This document shows positions 57,104 to 64,000 of a DNA stretch of 64,000 bases, one piece after another. Position numbers and translations under genes: made by a program. This stretch comes from Vitellaria paradoxa (Eukaryota; Streptophyta; Magnoliopsida; Ericales; Sapotaceae), in the NCBI GenBank assembly GCA_019916065.1, contig CM034239.1:49861812-49925811 (forward strand). The letters run 5' to 3'. The notes under the pieces were generated by a model that saw nothing but the letters and a program-made list of their open reading frames with translations, did no database searches and was not told the origin of the DNA. Each line of letters begins with the position of its first letter. The stretch's first letter is position 1.

Positions 57104-60004
57104 TCTTTTATTTTTTTTAAAAAGAAATATTTTATTAAATTAAGTCCAAAGTCAAAAGATCCCGAACAAAAGAGGGAGGAGAGGAGTTTCAGACCTCCCG
57201 ACTAGATCTGAAACCAACTGCTCATGTATGCTGCGTGGTTCATTGATCAACGTGCAAAAACAAACTTACAATTGCTTATATCCCTAGATAGGATTTATAG
57301 TCATCTATGATTAAACCAAAATAAGATAAATCATTATGTGAGCCCTTAAGAGCTTGAATCATTATATGTGTGTCTAACTCCACCACTACATCATGTACCC
57401 CCAAGTCCTTCAATCAAGTCAAAACTTCACGACAACTAAATACTTTAGCAATTTGTGGATTCATTCTGCCAATCAAAATCCCATTCTTGGTTGCAATCAT
57501 AACTCCTCTATCATCACGAATAATACACCCATAGCTTATAAACCTCTTTCTATCAAAAATAGTAGCATTAATATTACATTTAAGCATGCCTGCAGCCAAC
57601 TTTTTCCATCCGCCTTCGCCACCAAGATTGTTACTCCTTTCACCCATAACAGGAGAAGTTTGTCTATTCTACAATTGTTCAAGGAAAGAATAAAAGGAGA
57701 TTACAACTTGACTCTTCGTTTTCCTCTTCCTATTCTATACTAAGTCATTTCTATTAAGTCCAATCCCCCACATAATATTTGCCGCTATACTAGCTTTCTC
57801 TCTAATCCTGTGCTGGAATAAATAACGCCACCAATCTATAAGGTTGTCAACTATTCCTCCATTATCCCCAATTAAAGAAAGCCTCCACACCTAATGAGCA
57901 GAAGGACAACTTACCAACGTATGAAGGACATTTTCCGGGCTCTCACTATATACCGGGCATAGCTCCATCACATTCATACACTTTGTCCTCAATACTTGTT
58001 TAGTCGAAAGGTAATTTGTGCATGCCCTCCACGCAAGGTTCTTTACTTTAGTAGGAATTTACAAGGACCATAATTTGTTACATAATGAATTACTAGTATG
58101 CTAGGAAGAAAAGTTAATATTGGTTATTAAAATATAATAACCACTCTTAACTGAGTACGTACCTTTTTGTCCTAAATCCACATCTACTGATCTTGTGTAG
58201 ATATTTGATTTAGGGGTATTTCCATGATGAGTTTCTTATCCCTCTCGATAAATAACTTAATTCAGGATATCCATATCCCATGTAGGACCATCCATATGAC
58301 AAAGGGAAGAAATAATAGCATTTTTTACACCATTCTATATTGGTGATTCAACATAAGGATTTGTATCATCTGGAAACCATAGAACTAACTAAATTCTAAC
58401 CTGGGCACCTAAACCAATCCTCCATCTAACCCCTCTTCTGATTAAGTTATGAGTTGCTAAAATACTTCTCTAAACATAGTTCAGGTTTGATCCTAGCTGG
58501 GCATCTAGAAACGAACCATGAGGGAAATATCTAGCCTTAAACACCCTAGTAGCCAAAAAGTTAAGGGCATTCATAAATTGCCATCCTTGCTTGCCTAAAC
58601 AGTGCTAGATTAAATTCATGTAGCTTCCGAAAACCCAATCCTCCATTTGACTTGTGACCATAGAGTTACTATCACGATGTTGGGTGCCAACTTTTCCCCA
58701 CCAGAATGAATTCATCATTCTCTCCAATTCTTAACACAATAGCACCGGCAGCAAAAAGGGACTCATCACATAAGATGGTATAGCCTGGACAACTGTCTTC
58801 AATTGCACTTTCTTTCCTACTCTAGAGAGCAACCGGCAGCAAAAAGGGACTCATCACATAAAATGGTATAGCCTGGACAACTATCTTCAATTGCACTTTC
58901 TTTCCTACTCTAGAGAGTAACTTTTTTTCCACCCATTCAACCGTTACCACACCCTATCTTTGATAAAAGAAAACACTACTATTTTATTCCTTTCTATTAA
59001 CGAGAGAAGACCCAAATATTTCCCATGATCATTAGTGCAAGAAACTACCAGAAAAGCACAAGTGTTTACCTTCTCACATGCGGCCACATTCGAACTAAAA
59101 GAGATAGAAGACTTTTGAAAATTAATCTTTTGCCTAGAAACGCTATTCAATTCTATCATAACTTTTGACATATCAATTTTCAAAGCTGCCATGCCCATTT
59201 TCCCTTGCCGTTTTCTCTTTAAAAAGTGTCCTATCTCGAATGCACAATCACATTATTTGTAATAAGTCTTCCCCGAATGAAAGCATTCTGAGATTCAGAG
59301 ATAACTGAAGAAAGCACACATTTCAACTAATTAGTAATTGCCTTTGCCATACTTTTATACAACACATTGCACAAAGCAATTGGTCTTAAATCTATCATCT
59401 TCAAAGGATTTTTTGTTTCAGGGATAAGAACTATAGAAATAACATTTAAACTAAGGGGCATAACCTGATTATTTAGAAACTCCAAACATGCATTTGTGAT
59501 ATCTCCCCCGACTACATCCCAAAAATGTTGGTAGAAGCTTGGATTCATACCATCGGGTCCCGCGCCCCTTCTCTCGATACATAGAAAAAACAGCTTCTTT
59601 AATTTCCACTGCATCAAATGGATGGATCAAGTTTTGGTTTTGTGATTGTGTAACTCTGCATCCTACTTTAGAAAAAAATAGCCTCCCCATGGCATCCTCG
59701 AGAAGTAAATAAATCTTTAAAATAGTCACCAATATGATTTGGCAACCTATTTTCCCAAATGTACCAACAATCCTGATTATCCTTCAATTTTGTGATTAAA
59801 ATTTTTTTCAATTTTTTTTTGCGAGCTGAAGCAGATTGATGAAAAAATTTTGTATCAGAATAACCTAATTGCAACCAGAATAATTTTGCTCTTTGCTTCC
59901 AATAATCCTCTTACTGCTAAAGCTGCATATTTAGTTTCTCTATTTTTCTCGTATACTGTCTCACAGCTGCCTCCTCCCTGCATCCCCTCAACTACTTAAT
60001 CATG
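57104..60004 (-). pseudogene. Degenerate L1-type LINE (reverse transcriptase, zf-RVT, RNase H)
   Basis: Read on minus, fragments follow in LINE order. WLQLGYSDTKFFHQSASA and the RT palm region GPDGMNPSFYQHFWD with LRPIALCNVLYK lie at about 59940-59330. SESQNAFIRGRLITNNVIV and ALKIDMSK follow at about 59310-59160. QKINFQKSSISFSSN and YLGLLSLI lie at 59115-58995. A zf-RVT-like segment with LSTKQVLRTKCM and CPVYSESPENVLH lies at about 58030-57760. An RNase H-like domain (LKCNINATIFDRKRF, IIRDDRG) lies at 57640-57414. Many stops and frame breaks separate these. The segment that should carry the catalytic aspartate pair (FADD-type) between IDMSK and QKINF is missing. An 88-bp tandem duplication lies at 58745-58920. 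The 5' part is cut off by the Copia insertion at 60005. Confidence 0.8.
58745..58920. repeat. 88-bp tandem duplication inside the LINE
   Basis: Two near-identical copies start at CCGGCAGCAAAAAGGG (58745 and 58833) and differ by a few bases. It lies within the decayed reverse transcriptase region. Confidence 0.85.
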
Positions 60005-60390
60005 TGTTAGATTATTCTAATAATATAACAATTGGCCCATGTAATTTTGGGCTGATTTAATAAAAGGTGGTCTAATGTGATGGTCATTGGGCCTCAAGGT
60101 GAGTTAAAATCAGAAGGGGTTTTAAAAAAAAAAAATCCCTCCCCTCTCCCTTTAAAACCAACAAGAGCAGTTACAAAATTCTGCTATTATTGAATACACT
60201 TTTCTTGACCATCAAAGAGAAGAGAAGGAAAGAAGGAAGAGAAGGGAAGAAATACATAAAAGAAATCAAAGGCATGGATCAAGGTAAATTCTTGATTTCT
60301 TTATTATTTATAAAGTAAGTTTTACATGGATGAATCAAACTTGTGTTGAAAAGATCCAAACATAAGAGTTACATTAAAAATTTTCTAACA
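60005..60390 (+). mobile_element. 5' LTR of a Copia retrotransposon
   Basis: It begins TGTTAGATTATT and ends TTTTCTAACA: TG...CA ends with a 7-bp inverted match (TGTTAGA/TCTAACA). A primer binding site follows two bases later. It has a CCTTTAAAACC-like TATA region around 60150. The 3' LTR lies beyond the window, so LTR identity and age cannot be read. Confidence 0.8.
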
Positions 60391-60392
60391 AT

Positions 60393-60404
60393 TGGTATCA
60401 GAGC
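60393..60404 (+). other. Primer binding site, initiator tRNA-Met type
   Basis: TGGTATCAGAGC lies two bases after the LTR end. It is complementary to the 3' end of initiator methionine tRNA, the usual primer of plant Copia elements. Confidence 0.9.
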
Positions 60405-60485
60405 ATTGGTTTCAACACTTTTGATATCTCCGTTAAAAGATTATTTGGGATATTTTATTTCTTCTAAAATCTCCCTCAAGAACAT

Positions 60486-60556
60486 GTGGAGATGGCCGAG
60501 TTGATCTAAGGCGCCGGATTAATGTTTTGGTCCGAAAGGGCGTGGGTTCAAAAGCA
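60486..60556 (+). pseudogene. Truncated tRNA-Leu-like sequence in the Copia leader
   Basis: GATGGCCGAGTTGATCTAAG, GCGCC, TTTTGGTCCGAAAGGGCGTG and GGTTCAA follow in order, matching the D arm, anticodon arm, variable loop and T arm of plant tRNA-Leu. The 3' side of the T stem and the acceptor stem are lost. The anticodon position appears to read AAT rather than AAG. It cannot fold as a functional tRNA. Confidence 0.6.
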
Positions 60557-60659
60557 ATCCTAAATGTTTATATATATGATGTCGATTTCTTATATATAAT
60601 GATGCATGTTGAAATGTTAAACTGAAATCTTGAAAAGTCTCGTGAAAGTCTTGAAAATA

Positions 60660-60933
60660 AAATTGCCGTGTCAGTTGCCCATAAATTGCATTAATTGATT
60701 GTAAATGGCCATAATTGTTAACAACTGGCCATATTTCTTAATTGCCCATGAATTGATTGCCGTGTAATGACATGAATGCATGCCGTGTGATGATATATAT
60801 ATGAGACTCATGATTGCCGAATGGGAATTTCAGTGAATCGGCTTGTGAAAATATTGACTGCACATGATGATGCATGCCGTCCAAGCATGCCGTGTATGTT
60901 CATTGAATATATATATATAAGCCGTGTATGTTC

Positions 60934-60983
<50 letters not shown>

Positions 60984-60985
60984 TT
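60660..60985 (+). repeat. GCCGTG-rich leader repeats and (AT)n tract
   Basis: GCCGTG occurs at 60665, 60759, 60782, 60889 and 60921. The last two head a 32-bp direct duplication (GCCGTGTATGTTCATTGAAT plus AT units), followed by (AT)n at about 60939-60980. Confidence 0.75.
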
Positions 60986-61636
60986 GATATTCTGTGAACG
61001 TGTGATATTATACAAACGTCCAAGCATGCCATCCAGAATATTTTTTTTTTTTTTTGAATTAGGGGTCCTCTAACTTTGCCGAGCACATAGATGGGTGTGC
61101 CGAATTTAAACCGTTTAAGCAAAATTTGTTTGGTTATTAATTTTTTTTTTGCTATTATTATCATCTCAATTTTGTGTTTTGGAATATTAGAGATAATAAA
61201 ATGTCTATAGTATGAGGGCTTGTTAGTCACCAAAGTGGCCTAGCCAAAAGAGTAATTAGACATTTTAATTCATATACATTTCAATTGTTCATGTTTATGT
61301 GGTGCTATTAAATGACATAAGACTTGGAATTGAACAATTGAGATCATTAATTATATCGCTAGGAGGTCACCCAAAGGTGGACCACTGCTTATAATTAATG
61401 ACATTAAAGAAACATATTGTCATACTTAGTGAATATGATTGTATATCCAAAGATAACATGAATATTAATTTTAGTATGATTGATTGTTTATTAAAAGATA
61501 TTTAAATTAGCATCATTATTGTTTAAAATTATGTATTCAAGTATCACCCAAAGGTGAACTTAAATATATATTCAAAGTTTATTACTTGTTTGAATCCATT
61601 ATGATTACTCAAAGCATTAATGTGTGATCTTGTATA

Positions 61637-64000
61637 ATGTTTGAAGCTTCTACTAATTTGTTCGGTTTGAGCAATGGACTGGTCAAGTTCAATGGGCTGA
61701 ACTATGCGGATTGGTTTGAGCAAATCCAGTTTCAACTGGGTATTATAGGTTTGGACGTAGCTATAGTTTCAGATGAAAAGCCTGCAGCCATTACTGAGGC
61801 CAGTACAGAAGATGAAAAATCTTTTTACGAGGCTTGGGAGCGTTCTAACAGGCTGAGCTTGAGCTTGATGCGGATGACGATGGCTGAAAATGTTAAGCCA
61901 TCAATGCCTAAAACAGACAATGCAAGGGAATTTATGAACAAAATTAAAGAGTACTCTCAATCGGACATAGCTGACAAGTCTATTGTGGGGAGCCTGATGA
62001 GTGAACTGACGACCAAGAATTTGATTGGTCACAACCCATTCATGATCATGTGACAAGTATGGGAAATCTAGCAGCAAAGCTGAAATCGATGGGTATGGAT
62101 GTGAGTGAGTCCTTCCTAGTTCAATTTATCATCAACTCACTCCCTCCTGAATTTGGCCAGTTCCAGGTGAACTACAACACCCTTAAGGAAAAATTGAACC
62201 TTCAAGAAATTAAGGCCATGTTGGTTCAGGAGGAGGGGAGGTTAAAGAAGATAAAGGAACACTCTGTCCATCTCACGGTTCATGATGGAGCTAGTAATAG
62301 CAAGGCTAAACCAGGTAAGAAGGACAAGAAAAAGGGAAAAGCCCCAATGAAGGTCAGTCATGGCCATATTCATAAGGAGCATAAGTGTTTTTTCTGTAAG
62401 AAGTCTGGGCACTTTAAAAAGGATTGCCCGAAAAGAAAGGCTTTGTTCGAAAAGAAAGGTATTTATTATGTTTCTGTTTATTTCGAATCAAACCTTATTG
62501 AAGTTCCTAATAATACATGGTGGTTAGATTCAGGTGCAACTACTCACGTGTCTCATGTTACACAGGAATTTCTTTCGATCCAGCCCATAAACGGAACTGA
62601 AAGGTACTTGTTCATGGGGAACAGAATGAAGGCACGAATAGAAGGGATTGGGATGTATAGGTTGATCTTGGACACTGGATGTCATTTGGATCTTGAAAAG
62701 TGTCTCTATGTTCCTAATTGTGCTAGAAATTTAGTTTCTGTAGGAAAGTTGGATGATGTTAATTTTCATTTTAAGATTGGAAATGGTACATTTTCTTTGT
62801 TTCGACATAAGTACTATTATGGTTCTGGTGCTTTAATGGATGGTCTTTATCGTTTCAATCTTGATGTTGATTATGCTGAATCCCTATTTCATGTTGAACA
62901 TAGTGTAGGAAGTAAACGTAGTGCACTTAATGAAAATTCTGCTTACTTGTGGCATCAAAGATTAGGACATATATCCAAGGAAAGAATGTTGAGGTTGGTG
63001 AAAAATGAAATCCTTCCTCAACTAGATTTCACTGACATGGATATATGTATAGACTGTATTAAAGGTAAACAGACTAAACACATAGTAAAGAAAGTAGCCA
63101 CAAGAAGTACACAACTCCTTGAATTAATACACACTGATATATGTGGTCCTTTTGATGCTCCATCTTGGGGTGGAGAAAAATATTTCATTACTTTTATAGA
63201 TGATTTCTCACGTTATGGATACATATATCTACTGCATGAAAAATCTCAATCCGTGGACATCCTTGAGGTGTTCATTAATGAGGTAGAAAGGCAGTTAGAT
63301 AGAAAAGTAAAGATTGTGAGATCAGATAGAGGTGGTGAGTATTATGGAAAATTTAATGAAAGTGGACAATGTCCGGGTCCATTTGCAAAGTTTCTTGAAA
63401 GTCGAGGCATATGTGCACAATACACAATGCCTAATACACCACAACAAAACGGTGTAGCTGAAAGGCGAAATCGTACTCTTATGGACATGGTTAGGAGTAT
63501 GTTAAGTTATAGCACTGTACCTTTATCCTTATGGATGCATGCATTAAAGACCGCTGCATATTTACTTAACAGGGTTCCTAGTAAGGCAGTTCCCAAAACT
63601 CCTTATGAATTGTGGACAGGAAGGAAACCCAGCTTAAGGCACCTTCACGTTTGGGGTTGCCCGGCAGAAGTAAGGGTATATAATCCACATGAAAAGAAGC
63701 TTGATGCAAGAACCGTTAGTGGTTATTTCATCGGCTATCCCGAAAAGTCAAAAGGGTACAGATTTTACTGTCCTAACCATAGTACGAGAATAGTTGAGAC
63801 TGGTAATGCTCGTTTCATTGAGAATGGCCAGTTCAGTGGGAGTGGGCAACAACGAAATGTGGATATGCAAGAAATTCAAATAGAAACTACTACACCTAGT
63901 GTTTCTCCTCAAGTTGTTGTCCCTATTGTTGTGACACGGTCAAACAACATGCCGGAACAACAAATTAATATTCCAAACCCACAAGATGAACATGTAGGTG
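61637..64000 (+). pseudogene. Copia gag-pol coding region with gag frame break (partial)
   Basis: The ATG at 61637 starts a gag frame of 138 codons (FNGLNYADWFEQ, a Copia capsid start) that stops at 62053. Gag homology continues in a different frame from about 62041 and stays open to the window end. In that frame are the zinc knuckle C-X2-C-X4-H-X4-C (62386-62427), the protease motif DSGATTH (62527-62547) and the integrase HHCC region (WHQRLGH near 62950, Cys codons at 63046 and 63055). The integrase DDE residues lie near 63136, 63325 and 63460 (VAERRNRTL context). The frame change lies inside capsid, where Copia elements do not normally shift, so a disabling indel (or sequence error) is the likely explanation. 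Confidence 0.8.

Larger units (their letters stand above)
60005..64000 (+). mobile_element. Copia-type LTR retrotransposon (partial, runs off window)
   Basis: It consists of the LTR (60005-60390), the primer binding site, a long leader of about 1.23 kb, gag from 61637 and pol to the window end. The gene order protease-integrase in one frame after gag defines Ty1/Copia. It appears to have inserted into the LINE, whose reading ends exactly at its left edge. Reverse transcriptase, RNase H and the 3' LTR should lie to the right. Confidence 0.85.

Noticed and set aside
60486..60556. Functional tRNA-Leu gene
   Set aside because: The 3' T stem and acceptor stem are missing and the anticodon is altered, so it is kept only as a pseudogene-like remnant.
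60808..61233. 141-codon frame on - in the Copia leader
   Set aside because: It is driven by the (AT)n tract (Tyr-Ile repeats) and antisense to the element.

Overview
This is a nuclear segment of a flowering plant, most likely a woody core eudicot. The genes are intron-rich with GT-AG junctions. The intergenic DNA is AT-rich and full of MITEs, SINE-like pieces, a LINE and a Copia LTR retrotransposon. The species cannot be named from the sequence.

Layout. 1-5.9 kb: a group I WRKY transcription factor of the WRKY2/WRKY34 type on + (5 coding exons). 7.6-15.7 kb: a CLC chloride channel/transporter of the CLC-f type on - (9 coding exons), facing the WRKY gene tail to tail. 19.3-22.0 kb: a gene on + like the uncharacterised Arabidopsis protein At4g26450 (3 coding exons). 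22-36 kb: no convincing gene, but several MITEs, two SINE-like copies, a Mutator-like foldback element with a perfect 9-bp target-site duplication, and an isolated GC-richer island with paired ACGT palindromes. 36.2-43.1 kb: a HAPLESS 8-like protein with a UBZ4 zinc finger on +; its leader carries an overlapping 52-codon uORF. 47.7-50.7 kb: an intronless TIR-NB-ARC-TPR protein (XTNX/TNP class) on -. 50.7-57 kb: more MITEs and a tRNA-derived SINE. 57.1-60.0 kb: a dead L1-type LINE on -. 60.0-64.0 kb: a Copia element on + that appears inserted in the LINE and runs off the window.

From memory of Arabidopsis locus numbers, WRKY2 (At5g56270), HAP8 (At5g56250) and the XTNX gene (At5g56220) are close neighbours, while WRKY34 (At4g26440) and At4g26450 sit together in a duplicated block. 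The window therefore looks like an ancestral, less fractionated version of that block, with the CLC gene as the member that does not fit.

The host genes do not form a pathway: they are a pollen/zygote/seed transcription factor, an endomembrane anion transporter, a protein of unknown function, a gametophyte-linked UBZ4 protein and a TIR-NBS-TPR ATPase. No prokaryotic-type system, CRISPR array or intact tRNA/rRNA gene was seen. The points most worth following up are the HAP8 overlapping uORF, the frame-preserving stop-free 96-nt WRKY intron, the MULE-type element, the orphan promoter-like island, and the tRNA-Leu-like sequence in the Copia leader.
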